A stretch of DNA of 39,841 nt, from NCBI RefSeq assembly GCF_001673555.1, contig NZ_LZMB01000459.1, positions 1 to 39,841 on the forward strand. The letters run 5' to 3'. The position numbers and the translations under genes are program-made. Each line of letters opens with the position of its first letter. Within the stretch, counting starts at the first letter, position 1. This DNA is from Mycobacterium sp. 1165178.9. GTDB taxonomy: Bacteria; Actinomycetota; Actinomycetes; Mycobacteriales; Mycobacteriaceae. Positions 24,737 to 34,417 of this stretch are shown one piece after another. The notes below the pieces were generated by a model. It was not told the origin of the DNA. It was given only the letters and a program-made list of their open reading frames with translations, and searched no databases.

Positions 24737-25482
24737 CCTCTGCTATTCACGCGCGTGCCTCAGTCTCGCTGGCGGCCAAGGACGTTCACCAAACTCTGGG
24801 CTCGAGCAAGGTGCTGCGAGGGGTCGATCTCCAGGCACCCGCGGGCAGCACCGTGGCGATCATCGGTCCGTCCGGCTCGGGCAAGTCGACACTTCTGCGC
24901 ACCTTGAACCGCTTGTATGAGCCTGACAGCGGGGACATCCTGCTGGATGGCAGATCGGTGCTGCGCGACGACCCCGACGAGCTGCGCCAGCGCATCGGCA
25001 TGGTGTTCCAGCATTTCAATCTCTTCCCGCACCTCAGCGTTTTGGCCAACGTTGCGATCGCTCCACGAAAGTTGCGCCGGCTGCCGGCCGACGAGGCCCG
25101 CGACTTGGCGCTGATGCAACTGGACCGAGTTGGCCTGAAGCACAAGGCCGGTGCCCGACCCAGCATGCTGTCCGGCGGCCAACAACAGCGGGTAGCGATC
25201 GCCCGTGCACTGGCAATGGCGCCGCAGGTGATGTTTTTCGATGAGGCGACCTCCGCATTGGATCCCGAAATGGTCAAGGGAATACTGCAACTCATTGCCG
25301 ACCTTGGCGCCGACGGCATGACAATGGTTGTGGTAACCCACGAAATGGGTTTCGCGCGGTCGGCATCCGATGCCGTCGTGTTTATGGATCACGGCAAAGT
25401 CGTGGAATCGGGCCCACCCGAGCAAATATTCGACGCCGCAGAGACCGAACGGCTGCAGCGCTTTTTGTCCCAAGTGCTTTGA
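24733..25482 (+). CDS. ABC transporter ATP-binding protein, polar amino-acid type
   Basis: The 249-residue ATPase has Walker A GPSGSGKST (about 39-47), the Q-loop FQHFNLFP (about 96-103), signature LSGGQQQRVAIARAL (about 142-156), Walker B VMFFDEATSALDP (about 161-173) and the switch His in VVTHEMG (about 195-201). The sequence fits GlnQ/HisP-type subunits. It overlaps the fused binding-protein/permease gene by four bases and together they form a complete importer. Its 3' end is 65 bases before the MarR gene. Confidence 0.95.
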   Translation: MTSAIHARASVSLAAKDVHQTLGSSKVLRGVDLQAPAGSTVAIIGPSGSGKSTLLRTLNRLYEPDSGDILLDGRSVLRDDPDELRQRIGMVFQHFNLFPHLSVLANVAIAPRKLRRLPADEARDLALMQLDRVGLKHKAGARPSMLSGGQQQRVAIARALAMAPQVMFFDEATSALDPEMVKGILQLIADLGADGMTMVVVTHEMGFARSASDAVVFMDHGKVVESGPPEQIFDAAETERLQRFLSQVL

Positions 25483-25488
25483 TCTCAA

Positions 25489-25545
25489 CTATCTCGTCGG
25501 CGATAGCTCCCTTGTAAGCACCTGATATCGGGATAGACTCCCGAT
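25489..25545. promoter_or_regulatory. two dyads directly upstream of the MarR gene
   Basis: CTATC-N8-GATAG spans 25489-25506 and ATCGGG-N7-CCCGAT spans 25527-25545, ending two bases before the ATG at 25548. Both lie in the 65-base gap after the ABC ATPase gene. The second would block translation initiation or transcription start if bound. MarR proteins typically repress their own genes through such dyads; binding here is inferred. Confidence 0.5.
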
Positions 25546-25547
25546 TT

Positions 25548-26051
25548 ATGGCAGACAGCGAATCGACCCCGGCCGAGGTAGCCGAACTCGCCGAAGGGTT
25601 GCACCGCGCGTTGTCCAAATTGTTTGCCATTCTCCGTCGTGGAGACCCCAGCGGCGCGGCGGCCGGAGAGTTGACCCTCGCGCAGTTGTCGATCTTGGTC
25701 ACACTGCTCGACCAGGGCCCGATCCGGATGACCGATCTCGCCGCACATGAACGGGTGCGGACTCCCACCACGACCGTGGCGATCCGCCGGCTGGAGAAGG
25801 TGGGATTGGTCAAGCGTTCCCGCGACCCGTCCGACCTGCGTGCGGTGCTCGTAGACATCACCCCGAGGGGGCGGGCGGTCCACGGTGAATCGCTGGCCAA
25901 TCGGCGCGCTTCGCTGGCCGCGATGCTGAGCCAGCTTCCGGCGTCGGACCTCAACACCTTGATGCAGGCGCTGGCGCCACTGGAGCGGCTGGCCTCCGGT
26001 GACCCGACGTCCGGACCCGCCGGCGTGCCGCCCGAACGCAAGGAAGCCTGA
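25548..26051 (+). CDS. MarR-family transcriptional regulator (Rv0042c counterpart)
   Basis: The 167-residue regulator has a MarR winged helix: ELTLAQLSILVTLLDQGPIRMTDLAAHERVRTPTTTVAIRRLEKVGLVKRSRDPSDLRAVLVDITPRG spans about 43-108 as helices 2-5 and the wing (RDPSDLRAV). The ATG lies in GATTTATGG right after the second dyad. It precedes a short-chain dehydrogenase by 58 bases on the same strand, so they may form a regulator-target pair. The ligand cannot be read from the sequence. Confidence 0.93.
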   Translation: MADSESTPAEVAELAEGLHRALSKLFAILRRGDPSGAAAGELTLAQLSILVTLLDQGPIRMTDLAAHERVRTPTTTVAIRRLEKVGLVKRSRDPSDLRAVLVDITPRGRAVHGESLANRRASLAAMLSQLPASDLNTLMQALAPLERLASGDPTSGPAGVPPERKEA

Positions 26052-26109
26052 AAAGCTCTCCACATCAACGCTTTTCGGTTGCTCCTGGGGGATCGGTAGA
26101 CTCCAGGGC

Positions 26110-26781
26110 ATGCCCAATGCACTCATCACCGGCGCCGGCGGCGGTATCGGATCGGCCATCGCCACGGCGCTGGCGCCCACGCATACCCTGCTGCTGGCGG
26201 GCCGGCCGTCCGATCGGCTCGACGCGGTCGCGCAGCGACTCGGGGCCACCACGTTTCCGCTGGATCTCACCGACTCCGGCGATATCGAGGCCGCCTGCGA
26301 GATTGTGGACGAACTCGACGTGCTGGTGCACAACGCGGGGGTGTCCATACCCGGCAGTGTCGCCGACTCGAACGTCGACGAATGGCGTGCCACGTTCGCC
26401 GTGAACGTCTTTGGACCGGTGGAACTTACGCTGGCACTGCTGCCCGCGCTGCGGCGGGCCCGCGGGCAGGTGGTGTTCATCAATTCCGGCTCCGGCCGCA
26501 CCGCTTCGAAAAGCATGGCCGCCTATTCGTCCAGTAAGTTCGCGCTGCGCGCCTTCGCGGATTCGTTGCGCAGCGGCGAACCGGAGTTGAGAGTGACGAC
26601 GGTTTATCCGGGGCGAACCGCTAGCGACATGCAGCGAGAACTCGTCGAGTTCGAGGGCGGCACCTATGACCCCGCCGACTTTTTGAAGCCCGAAACGGTC
26701 GCGGCCTCGGTCGTGAATGCGGTGGCCACCCCGCGCGACGGCCACCTGCACGAGGTCGTGCTGCGTCCAGCCGGGCGCTAG
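26110..26781 (+). CDS. short-chain dehydrogenase/reductase
   Basis: This 223-residue classical SDR has the TGAGGGIG cofactor motif (about 7-14), LVHNAGVS (NAG motif, about 74-81), the catalytic INSGSG and YSSSK (about 139-143), and PGRT near 169. Its arginine in LAGRPSDR after the second strand suggests NADP preference. It begins 58 bases after the MarR regulator and ends 6 bases from the leuS stop on the other strand. I do not recall an SDR here in H37Rv, so this may be lineage-specific. Confidence 0.92.
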   Translation: MPNALITGAGGGIGSAIATALAPTHTLLLAGRPSDRLDAVAQRLGATTFPLDLTDSGDIEAACEIVDELDVLVHNAGVSIPGSVADSNVDEWRATFAVNVFGPVELTLALLPALRRARGQVVFINSGSGRTASKSMAAYSSSKFALRAFADSLRSGEPELRVTTVYPGRTASDMQRELVEFEGGTYDPADFLKPETVAASVVNAVATPRDGHLHEVVLRPAGR

Positions 26782-26787
26782 GCGGCG

Positions 26788-29697
26788 CTAGACGACCAGG
26801 TTGACCAGCCGGCCCGGCACCACGATCACCTTGCGCGGGTCCGCGCCCGCCAAGAAAGCCTGGACCTTCTCGTCGGCGAGCGCGGCGGCCTTCAGCGTGT
26901 CCTGATCGGCGTCGGCGGCCACCGACACTCGTCCGCGCACCTTGCCGTTCACCTGCACCGGGTACTCGACCGTGTCGTCGACCAGATAGGCGGGGTCGGC
27001 GACCGGGAAGGGGCCGTGCGCCAGCGACGTCTGGTGGCCCAGTCGCAGCCACAACTCCTCGGCCATATGCGGGGCCAGGGGCGCCAACATCAGCACCAGC
27101 GGCTCGACGGCCGCTCGGGGCACCGCGTCGCGGTGTTCCTTGGTGAGATGGTTGGTGTATTCGATCAACTTGGCCGCGGCGGTGTTATTGCGCAGTGCGG
27201 CATAGTCTTCCGCGACGCCGGCAATCGTCCGATTCAGCGCTCGCAGCGTGTCGGTCGCCAAGTCTTGCGCCTGCCCGTCGACCACGCGGGTGTCACCGGT
27301 CTGCTCGTCGATCACCAAACGCCACACCCGCTGCAGGAAGCGGTGGGCTCCTACGACGTCCTTGGTCGCCCAGGGCCGCGAGGCCTCCAGCGGGCCCATC
27401 GACATCTCGTAGACCCGCAGCGTGTCGGCGCCGTAGTCGTCGCAGATCTCGTCGGGCGAGATCGAATTCTTCAGGCTCTTACCGATTTTCCCGAACTCCT
27501 GGAAGACTTCGACCTCTCCCCCGGGCCCCGGGTAGAAGAAACGGCCGTCCCGTTCGACCACCTCTTCCGCCGGAACGTACGATCCGCGCGCGTCGGTGTA
27601 AGCGAAGGCCTGGATATAGCCCTGGTTGACCAGCCGGCGGAACGGCTCGCGCGAGGTCACATGGCCCAGGTCGTAGAGGACCTTGTGCCAGAACCGCACG
27701 TACAGCAGATGCAGCACCGCGTGTTCGGCGCCGCCGACATACAAGTCGACACCACCGGGATCCTGCGGGCCATGCTCAGCCGGCCGCGGACCCATCCAGT
27801 ACGCCTCATTCTCCAAGGCGGCGAACCTTTCCGAGTTATGCGGATCGGTGTAGCGCAGTTCATACCAGCAGCTGCCGGCCCATTGCGGCATCACGTTGGT
27901 GTCGCGGCTGTAGGACTTGAGGCCGTCGCCCAGGTCCAGCTCGACGTGCACCCACTCCGTCGCCTTGGCCAGCGGTGGCGAGGGCTCGCTGTCGGCGTCG
28001 TCGGGGTCGAACAGCACGGGCGAGTAATCCGGCACGTCGGGCAGCTCGACCGGCAGTGCCGCTTCGCTCAGCGCATGGGCGCGCCCGTCCGCGTCGTAAA
28101 CGATGGGAAACGGTTCGCCCCAGTAGCGCTGACGGGCGAAAAGCCAGTCGCGCAGCTTGAATTCGATGCGCGCCCAGCCGCGACCGTCGGCCTCCAGGCG
28201 CGCGGTGATCTTTTCCTTGGCCGCGGCCACATCCAATCCGTCGAGGTACCCGGAGTTGACCAGCACCCCGTCGCCGGCGTAGGCGGACTCCGAAATGTCA
28301 CCGCCGGCAATGACTTCCACGATCGGAAGCCCGAACTCGTGGGCGAAGTCCCAGTCGCGCTGATCGTGGCCGGGGACCGCCATGATCGCCCCCGTGCCGT
28401 ATCCGGCCAGCACGTAATCGGCGATGAAGATCGGCACCGGTTTCCCGTTGGTGGGGTTGGTGGCGTAACTGCCCAAGAAGACGCCGGTCTTCGCCTTACT
28501 CTCCTGGCGTTCGAGGTCCGACTTCGATCCGATCGCCTGCCGGTAGGCGGCGACGGCCTCACGCGGTGTGGCGGCGCCGTATTTCCAACGTGCGTCGGTG
28601 CCGTCCGGCCAGGCGGCCGTCGCCAACCCGTCGACCAGGTCGTGCTCGGGCGCCAGCACCAGGTAGGTGGCGCCGAATAGCGTGTCGGGCCGGGTGGTGA
28701 ACACCTCGATATCGACCGTCTCGCCGTCGGCGCGGGTCGCCGCGAACAGCGCTATGGCGCCGGTGGACCGGCCGATCCAGTTGCGCTGCATCGTTTTGAC
28801 CGGTTCCGGCCAGTCCAACAGTTCGAGATCGTCGAGCAGCCGATCGGAGTACGCGGTGATTCGCATCATCCACTGCCGCAATCGTTTCCGGAACACCGGG
28901 AAGTTGCCGCGATCGCTGCGGCCGTCGGCGGTCACCTCCTCGTTGGCCAGCACGGTGCCCAGACCTGGACACCAGTTCACCATCGAGTCGGCCCGGTAGA
29001 CCAGTCGGTGCTCGTCGATCACGTCGGCGCGCTCCCCCGCCGACAGCCCGGCCCAGTCCCGCCCGTCCTCGAGGCCGCGAGCACCGGAATCGAATTCGGC
29101 GATCAATTCGGCGATGGGACGGGCCTTGTTTGCGGCGGTGTCGAACCACGCGTTGTAGATCTGAAGGAAGATCCACTGGGTCCACTTGTAGAACTCGACA
29201 TCGGTGGTGGAGAAGCTTCTTCGGCTGTCGTGGCCGAGGCCCAGGCGCCCCAACTGGCGCCGGAAATTGACCACGTTGGCCTCGGTGCGGATGCGCGGAT
29301 GGGTTCCGGTCTGCACCGCGTACTGCTCAGCGGGCAGCCCGAAGGCGTCAAAACCCAACGCATGCAACACGTTACGGCCGGTCATGCGGAAGTAGCGGGC
29401 GTAGACGTCCGTCGCGATGTAGCCGAGCGGGTGGCCGACGTGCAGCCCCTCCCCCGACGGGTAGGGAAACATGTCCTGCACGAACAGCTTGTCGTCGGGG
29501 ACCGGGGCGCCGTCTGCCGGAGCCAGGGAACCGACCGGGTTGGGCACGTTGAACGTTCCGAGCTTCGCCCAGTTCTCCTGCCACTCGCCCTCGATACGGC
29601 CTGCCAGCGCCGCGGTGTAGCGATGCGGCGGCGCGTCAGAGTCGGGCGCGGCGGCGCCAGAGCTGCTCGCCGGCAAAGCGGTCGGGGAATCGGTCAC
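26788..29697 (-). CDS. leuS: leucyl-tRNA synthetase
   Basis: LeuRS charges tRNA-Leu and edits mis-charged amino acids. The 969-residue product equals the M. tuberculosis length. The class I HIGH-type motif is HVGH (86-89) in [16 protein letters not shown], the editing domain lies about 280-480 with [19 protein letters not shown], and the KMSKS-type loop is GKIGKSLKN around 737. The C-terminal anticodon-binding region ends with [15 protein letters not shown] at 29697 lies 8 bases from a TATACC hexamer (29706-29711), so the mRNA is probably leaderless. It ends convergently with the SDR, 6 bases apart. Confidence 0.98.
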   Translation of the reverse strand: MTDSPTALPASSSGAAAPDSDAPPHRYTAALAGRIEGEWQENWAKLGTFNVPNPVGSLAPADGAPVPDDKLFVQDMFPYPSGEGLHVGHPLGYIATDVYARYFRMTGRNVLHALGFDAFGLPAEQYAVQTGTHPRIRTEANVVNFRRQLGRLGLGHDSRRSFSTTDVEFYKWTQWIFLQIYNAWFDTAANKARPIAELIAEFDSGARGLEDGRDWAGLSAGERADVIDEHRLVYRADSMVNWCPGLGTVLANEEVTADGRSDRGNFPVFRKRLRQWMMRITAYSDRLLDDLELLDWPEPVKTMQRNWIGRSTGAIALFAATRADGETVDIEVFTTRPDTLFGATYLVLAPEHDLVDGLATAAWPDGTDARWKYGAATPREAVAAYRQAIGSKSDLERQESKAKTGVFLGSYATNPTNGKPVPIFIADYVLAGYGTGAIMAVPGHDQRDWDFAHEFGLPIVEVIAGGDISESAYAGDGVLVNSGYLDGLDVAAAKEKITARLEADGRGWARIEFKLRDWLFARQRYWGEPFPIVYDADGRAHALSEAALPVELPDVPDYSPVLFDPDDADSEPSPPLAKATEWVHVELDLGDGLKSYSRDTNVMPQWAGSCWYELRYTDPHNSERFAALENEAYWMGPRPAEHGPQDPGGVDLYVGGAEHAVLHLLYVRFWHKVLYDLGHVTSREPFRRLVNQGYIQAFAYTDARGSYVPAEEVVERDGRFFYPGPGGEVEVFQEFGKIGKSLKNSISPDEICDDYGADTLRVYEMSMGPLEASRPWATKDVVGAHRFLQRVWRLVIDEQTGDTRVVDGQAQDLATDTLRALNRTIAGVAEDYAALRNNTAAAKLIEYTNHLTKEHRDAVPRAAVEPLVLMLAPLAPHMAEELWLRLGHQTSLAHGPFPVADPAYLVDDTVEYPVQVNGKVRGRVSVAADADQDTLKAAALADEKVQAFLAGADPRKVIVVPGRLVNLVV

Positions 29698-29705
29698 CTG
29701 AACAG

Positions 29706-29711
29706 GGTATA
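29706..29711 (-). promoter_or_regulatory. -10 element of probable leaderless leuS transcript
   Basis: TATACC on the minus strand lies 8 bases before the leuS GTG. This distance places the transcription start on or next to the start codon, as in mycobacterial leaderless genes; no Shine-Dalgarno is present. Confidence 0.4.
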
Positions 29712-29881
29712 AGGGCCGACGCGGCGACTTTGCCGGCCACAGGTTGGTCTCGGTTCCGTTGCGCGTCGATCAGAGGTTCATCCCAGGTGTGTTTCGAGCC
29801 TGTTCACCCCTTTGACCTCTAGTTACAGTCAGCCACTATCGACGGCTTCTGGTAGACGAGCCATTGGAAGGACCGACGCAG

Positions 29882-31021
29882 ATGATTGAGATCGTCCCTG
29901 TCCACCGGGCACTCCTCGGCGGTGTGGTCGCTGGCCTGATCGGCCTGGCGGTTGTTGCGGGCGGCACGGCATCGGCAGACCCGTTGCCTCCGGCGCCGGC
30001 ACCCGTCCCCACGGTCCCAGCGCCGGCACCACAGAACCTCGGGCCCGAGCTGGTGCCGCCGAGCAGATACCTCGCGGCCCCGCCGGCCGGCAACCAGATC
30101 GCCCCGCGGCCTACCGCCACGGCACCGGGTATCACGGCACCGGCCGCGGTCCCCCCCGCGGCCCCGATTCCGGCGACGTCGGGAACGATCCACGAATTCC
30201 TGCAGTCGAAGGGCGTGAAGCTGGAGGCGCAAAAGCCCCAGGGCTTCGATGCACTCGACATCACCTTGCCGGTGCCCGCGCGCTGGACCCAGGTGCCTGA
30301 TCCCAACGTGCCCGACGCGTTCGCGGTCATCGCCGACCGGCACGGCAGCAGCATTTATTCATCGAATGCGCAGGTAGTGGTGTACAAACTGGTCGGCGCG
30401 TTCGATCCGAAAGAGGCCATCACCCACGGCTATGTCGACAGCCAGAAGCTTCTGGCCTGGCAGCCCACCAACGCCTCGATGGCCGATTTCTGCGGCTTTC
30501 CGTCTTCGGTCGTCGAAGGCACCTACCGCGACGGTGATTTGACGCTCAACACGTCGCGGCGCCACGTCGTTGCGACCTCGGGTCACGACAAGTACCTCGT
30601 GTCGCTGTCGGTGACCACGGATCGCGCGGTGAGCGTCGCCGACGCACCGGCCACCGATGCCATCGTCAACGGATTCCGGGTCAGCGCCCCCAGCGGGGCC
30701 GCCGCCCCGGCGCCGGCCCAGGCACCCGCCGCCTCTCCGGTTGGGCTGCCCGCTCAGCCTCCCGCGGCTGCGCCCGTCGCGCCCGCGGCTCCGGCACCGG
30801 CCGCCGCCCCGGTCGCCCCGGCACCGGCCATGACTCCCTTCGCGCCTACCGCCCCGGCACCCGGTGCGACTCCGCTGGTACCGCTCGCCCAGCCGTCACC
30901 CGGGGCCCCGGTCGGGCTTCCCGCGCAGGCGCCGGCGGCAAATGCGCAGCGCACACCCAGCCTGTTGGCCATGGTGCCGGGACTGCCCCCGCTACCGAAC
31001 TTCTCGTTCCTCCAGCACTAA
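29882..31021 (+). CDS. mtc28: secreted proline/alanine-rich protein, Mtc28 type (Rv0040c counterpart)
   Basis: The 379-residue protein starts with an export signal ([27 protein letters not shown], about 8-34), cleaved probably after ASA. A Pro/Ala-rich stretch (35-100) precedes a folded core (about 100-265: [26 protein letters not shown], then [44 protein letters not shown]), which matches the M. tuberculosis 28 kDa secreted antigen. The C-terminal Pro/Ala tail (270-379) is longer than in H37Rv (379 versus about 310 residues). The core is of the LpqN/LpqT-like family. ATG is preceded by GAAGGACC. Confidence 0.93.
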   Translation: MIEIVPVHRALLGGVVAGLIGLAVVAGGTASADPLPPAPAPVPTVPAPAPQNLGPELVPPSRYLAAPPAGNQIAPRPTATAPGITAPAAVPPAAPIPATSGTIHEFLQSKGVKLEAQKPQGFDALDITLPVPARWTQVPDPNVPDAFAVIADRHGSSIYSSNAQVVVYKLVGAFDPKEAITHGYVDSQKLLAWQPTNASMADFCGFPSSVVEGTYRDGDLTLNTSRRHVVATSGHDKYLVSLSVTTDRAVSVADAPATDAIVNGFRVSAPSGAAAPAPAQAPAASPVGLPAQPPAAAPVAPAAPAPAAAPVAPAPAMTPFAPTAPAPGATPLVPLAQPSPGAPVGLPAQAPAANAQRTPSLLAMVPGLPPLPNFSFLQH

Positions 31022-31091
31022 AGGACGGCGGCGCGCCGGCACCCGCAGAGCCCGGCGTGCGGACTCATGCCCCGGCTCGTATTGTGAGCCC

Positions 31092-31433
31092 ATGCTGATT
31101 GCGGGCGTGCTGTGCATGTGTGCGGCGGTGGCGTCGGCGGGGTTCGGTACCTGGTCGCTCGCGCACAATCGGAGTATGGGCGCCACCGCATTGGCGCTGC
31201 GCGCGATGGCGCCGACACAGTTGGCGGCCGCCGTGATGCTGGCGGCGGGTGGCGCGGTGGCGGTGGCCGCGGTCCCGGAGACCGCGCTGGTCGTGCTCGT
31301 CGTCTGTGTGGTGGGCGCGCTGGGAACGTTGGCCGCTGGCTCGTGGCAGAGCGCGCGCTTCGCGCTGCGCCAGGAAGCGGCGGCGCCCGTCTGCGCCGGC
31401 AGCTGCGCCGGCTGCACGCAGTCGTGCCACTGA
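31092..31433 (+). CDS. small membrane protein with cysteine-rich tail (Rv0039c counterpart)
   Basis: The 113-residue protein has three hydrophobic segments (LIAGVLCMCAAVASAGFGTW at 2-21, LAAAVMLAAGGAVAVAAV at about 44-61, and ALVVLVVCVVGALGTLAAG at about 65-83), then a short charged loop and a tail with CAGSCAGCTQSC at the end. Four Cys and a His in the last 14 residues suggest metal binding or disulfides. Function is unknown. It starts 70 bases after mtc28 and ends 20 bases from the convergent AlgH-like gene. Confidence 0.85.
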   Translation: MLIAGVLCMCAAVASAGFGTWSLAHNRSMGATALALRAMAPTQLAAAVMLAAGGAVAVAAVPETALVVLVVCVVGALGTLAAGSWQSARFALRQEAAAPVCAGSCAGCTQSCH

Positions 31434-31453
31434 TCTGAACTGGGGGAGGGGCC

Positions 31454-32062
31454 CTAGTTTCGGCTGATGTCGATGGGGTGGGTGGCGAGCAGCGAGAGCG
31501 GCAGCGGCTGGCGACGCAGGACTTGGCCCCACAGGTCGGACCTGGGTCCCACCAGTACGTCGGATGGCAAGGCCGACAACACAATCCAATCGTCGCGTTC
31601 GATCTCGCCCTCCAGCTGACCGATAGTCCAGCCCGAGTACCCCGCGAAGATCCGCACCCCCTCGACCGATGGCGCGATCACGTCCGGGTCGGCGTCCAGA
31701 TCGACCATGACCACCCGTCCGTCCACGTGCCGCAAGCCCGGCACGTCCTGGGGGTCGGCGCCGACGCGCAGCGTCGCCAGGCACAACGCCGCGTCACGCT
31801 TCACCGGGCCGCCGATGAACATCGTCTTCGGTTTGGCCGACAACTTGGTCCACTGCGGCAACACGTTGTACACCGCGGTGTCGCTGGCGCGATTCAGGAC
31901 GACGCCCAGCGTCCCTCCGTCGTTGTGCTCGACGATGTAGATCACGCTGCGCCGAAACGTCGGTTCGAGAAGGTCGGTGTTGGCGAGCAGCAAAGTGCCC
32001 GCGCGCACCCGTTGCGCGGCAGGTGCGACGTAGTCCTCTGGATCCTCCGGCGGCGGCACCAC
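31454..32062 (-). CDS. AlgH/UPF0301-family protein (Rv0038 counterpart)
   Basis: The 202-residue product has the UPF0301 pattern: RVRAGTLLLANTDLLEPTFRRSVIYIVEHNDGGTLGVVLNR (about 18-58, the most conserved block), FIGGPVKRDAALCL (about 82-95), and GYSGWTIGQLEGEIERDDWIVL (about 140-161). AlgH-type proteins were implicated in transcriptional control in Pseudomonas, but no biochemical role is settled. GTG 32062 is chosen because it gives the length known for M. tuberculosis Rv0038. Cytoplasmic; no signal peptide. Confidence 0.92.
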   Translation of the reverse strand: MVPPPEDPEDYVAPAAQRVRAGTLLLANTDLLEPTFRRSVIYIVEHNDGGTLGVVLNRASDTAVYNVLPQWTKLSAKPKTMFIGGPVKRDAALCLATLRVGADPQDVPGLRHVDGRVVMVDLDADPDVIAPSVEGVRIFAGYSGWTIGQLEGEIERDDWIVLSALPSDVLVGPRSDLWGQVLRRQPLPLSLLATHPIDISRN

Positions 32063-32204
32063 ACCATCATCGCATCCGGCGCATCGTGGCCCGGGGCAAT
32101 CGAGACCATGGGCCCCAGGGATTTGTACTGTGGTTGGACGGCTCTGATCGCGCGAGCGTTGCCAGCCCCAATCGTGGAAGTCGGTTTCGGTGATCCCAAC
32201 CCGG

Positions 32205-33491
32205 ATGCAGTCCAGCGCACCCGTCGAAGTTTGGCGGTCGGTGCGCGGTCTGCCAGATTTCTGGCGGCTGCTGCAGGTGCGCGTTGCGAGCCAGTTCGGT
32301 GACGGCTTGTTTCAGGCGGCGCTGGCCGGAGCCCTGCTGTTCAACCCCGATCGGGCCGCCGATCCTCTTTCCATAGCCCGCGCCTTCACGGTTCTGTTCT
32401 TGCCGTATTCGCTGCTCGGTCCGTTCGCCGGTGCGTTGATGGACCGTTGGGACCGGCGGCTGGTGCTCGTCGGCGCCAACGCGAGCCGGCTGATCCTCTT
32501 CGCCGCGATCGGCACGATCCTGGCGGTCCGTGCCGGCGATGTGCCGCTGCTACTGGGCGCCCTGTTTGCCAACGGTTTGGCCCGGTTCGTCGGGTCCGGG
32601 CTGTCGGCGTCGCTGCCGCATGTGGTGCCGCGCGAGCAGGTGGTGACGATGAACTCAGTGGCCACCGCGGCCGGGGCCATCGCGGCGTTCGTCGGCGCAA
32701 ACTTCATGCTGGTGCCCCGATTCATCCTGGGGGCCAGCGACAAGGGCGCCTCGGTGATCGTGTTCATCACGGCTATTCCCGTGTCGATCGCGTTGGTCTT
32801 GTCCTGGCGGTTCGGTGCGCGGGTGCTGGGTCCCGACGACACCCGCCGAGCGATCCACGGACCCGTCATCTACGCGGTGATCACGGGTTGGCTGCACGGC
32901 GCGCGCACGGTGTCCCAGCGTCCCACGGTCGCCGCCACCCTGTCCGGCCTGGCCGCCCACCGAATGGTCGTCGGCATCAACTCGCTGCTGGTCTTGTTGC
33001 TGGTCCACCACATTCCCAACCTCAAGGGCGGGGGATTCGGCACCGCGCTGATGTTCTTCGGCGCCGCGGGCCTGGGCGCCTTCTTGGCCAACGTCCTGAC
33101 ACCACCGGCGATCCGCCGCTGGGGGCGCTACGCGACGGCGAATGGCGCGCTGGCGACGTCGGCGATCATCGAGGTCGCGGGCGCCGAGCTGCTAGTCCCG
33201 GTCATGGTCACGTGCGGCTTTTTGCTGGGCATCACCGGGCAGATGGTCAAGCTCTGCGCCGACACCGCGATCCAGATGGACGTTGACGACGCGCTTCGAG
33301 GGCATGTGTTCGCCGTGCAGGATGCGCTGTTCTGGGTCGCGTTCATCGTCGCGATCACGGTGGCCGGCACCTTGATTCCCGAAGACGGGCACGCGCCCAC
33401 ATTCGCGCTGTTCGGATCCGTGCTGTACCTGATCGGCCTGGCCGTGCACAGCATCATCGGGCGCGGCGGGGACTCGGCGAGCGATCGTTAA
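32205..33491 (+). CDS. MFS-family transporter (Rv0037c counterpart)
   Basis: The 428-residue polytopic protein resembles Rv0037c. It has around twelve hydrophobic segments; landmarks are [11 protein letters not shown] (TM1 region), [23 protein letters not shown] with the GxxxDRxxRR-type loop 2-3 motif (about 64-86), and [11 protein letters not shown] (about 138-148). The sequence pattern is that of drug/solute MFS antiporters, but substrate is not evident. ATG 32205 gives [18 protein letters not shown] 32190 would add five residues and no ribosome-binding site clearly favours either. It is divergent from the AlgH-like gene. Confidence 0.9.
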   Translation: MQSSAPVEVWRSVRGLPDFWRLLQVRVASQFGDGLFQAALAGALLFNPDRAADPLSIARAFTVLFLPYSLLGPFAGALMDRWDRRLVLVGANASRLILFAAIGTILAVRAGDVPLLLGALFANGLARFVGSGLSASLPHVVPREQVVTMNSVATAAGAIAAFVGANFMLVPRFILGASDKGASVIVFITAIPVSIALVLSWRFGARVLGPDDTRRAIHGPVIYAVITGWLHGARTVSQRPTVAATLSGLAAHRMVVGINSLLVLLLVHHIPNLKGGGFGTALMFFGAAGLGAFLANVLTPPAIRRWGRYATANGALATSAIIEVAGAELLVPVMVTCGFLLGITGQMVKLCADTAIQMDVDDALRGHVFAVQDALFWVAFIVAITVAGTLIPEDGHAPTFALFGSVLYLIGLAVHSIIGRGGDSASDR

Positions 33492-33541
33492 GGTACAGAC
33501 GTGAGTTGTTCGATGGCCGCGGCCGACAGTCGATGGCTGCG

Positions 33542-34315
33542 ATGACCGGTCCCGCCCCCATGGTCGACGACCTGCGCGCCGAGAGCGACGCGCTCGACGA
33601 GCTGGTAGCGCCGTTGTCGCCGCACCGCTGGTCCGATCCGACGCCGGCGCCCGGCTGGACCATCGCACACCAGATCGGCCACCTGCTGTGGACCGATCGG
33701 GTCGCTCTGATCGCGGTTACCGACGAGGCCGGGTTCGCCGAGGTGTTGGCGGAGGCGGCCGCCGACCCGGCGGGCTTCGTGGACCAGGGCGCCGAGGAGC
33801 TGGCGGCGCTGGCGCCGGCCGAGCTGCTCGCCGACTGGCGGCTGACCCGAGGACGGCTGCACGACGCGCTGCTCACCGTGCAGTCCGGTCGCAAGCTGCC
33901 GTGGTTCGGCCCACCGATGAGTGCGGCCTCGATGGCCACCGCGCGTCTGATGGAGACCTGGGCGCACGGTCTCGATGTCGCCGATGCCCTGGGCGTGACG
34001 CGACCCGCGACCGAACGCCTGCGGTCGATCGCTCACCTGGGGGTACGCACCCGCGATTTCGCCTTCGCCGTCAACAATTTGGTGCCACCCGCCGAACCGT
34101 TTTTGGTCGAGCTGCGCGGCCCCGGCGGAGACACGTGGACTTGGGGGCCACCCGATGCCCAGCAGCGGGTCAGTGGGTCCGCCCAGGATTTCTGTTTCCT
34201 GGTCACCCAGCGGCGCCCGTTGAGCGCCCTCGACATCAGTGCCCAGGGCGCCGACGCCCACCGCTGGCTGCAGATCGCTCAGGCTTTCGCGGGACCTCCC
34301 GGCGCTGGTCGATGA
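33542..34315 (+). CDS. mycothiol-dependent maleylpyruvate-isomerase-like protein (Rv0036c counterpart)
   Basis: The 257-residue protein, the same length as H37Rv Rv0036c, has the DinB-like MDMPI N-terminal fold: [41 protein letters not shown] (about 14-56), with the metal His in IAHQIGH, and [14 protein letters not shown] (about 141-154) with the second His. A C-terminal beta-domain (about 175-257) follows. Family members use mycothiol as a cofactor or S-transfer reagent; the substrate is unknown. ATG 33542 is chosen by homology. Its end region is part of a short direct repeat at 34307-34406. Confidence 0.9.
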   Translation: MTGPAPMVDDLRAESDALDELVAPLSPHRWSDPTPAPGWTIAHQIGHLLWTDRVALIAVTDEAGFAEVLAEAAADPAGFVDQGAEELAALAPAELLADWRLTRGRLHDALLTVQSGRKLPWFGPPMSAASMATARLMETWAHGLDVADALGVTRPATERLRSIAHLGVRTRDFAFAVNNLVPPAEPFLVELRGPGGDTWTWGPPDAQQRVSGSAQDFCFLVTQRRPLSALDISAQGADAHRWLQIAQAFAGPPGAGR

Positions 34316-34406
34316 GCGCCCCCTCCACCGGTCAGTACGATCGGGCGGCGCCTGAAAAGCGCAAAGAGAGCCGGGGCCCATCGGTTCAAGCGCCGGTCGA
34401 TGAGCG
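34307..34406. repeat. short direct repeat at the Rv0036c/Rv0030 junction
   Basis: GGTCGATGAGCG occurs at 34307-34318 (spanning the isomerase-like stop) and at 34395-34406, 88 bases apart, each followed after 8-14 bases by CACC and GTCAGT. The gap between the two convergent genes contains no gene. It may be a scar of local duplication or of a deletion/insertion at this junction. Confidence 0.4.
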
Positions 34407-34417
34407 TCGAGCACCCG

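Noticed and set aside
27016-28680. 554-residue open frame opposite leuS
   Set aside because: Mirror of leuS codon bias; composition is Arg/Gly/Val/His-rich with no family features.
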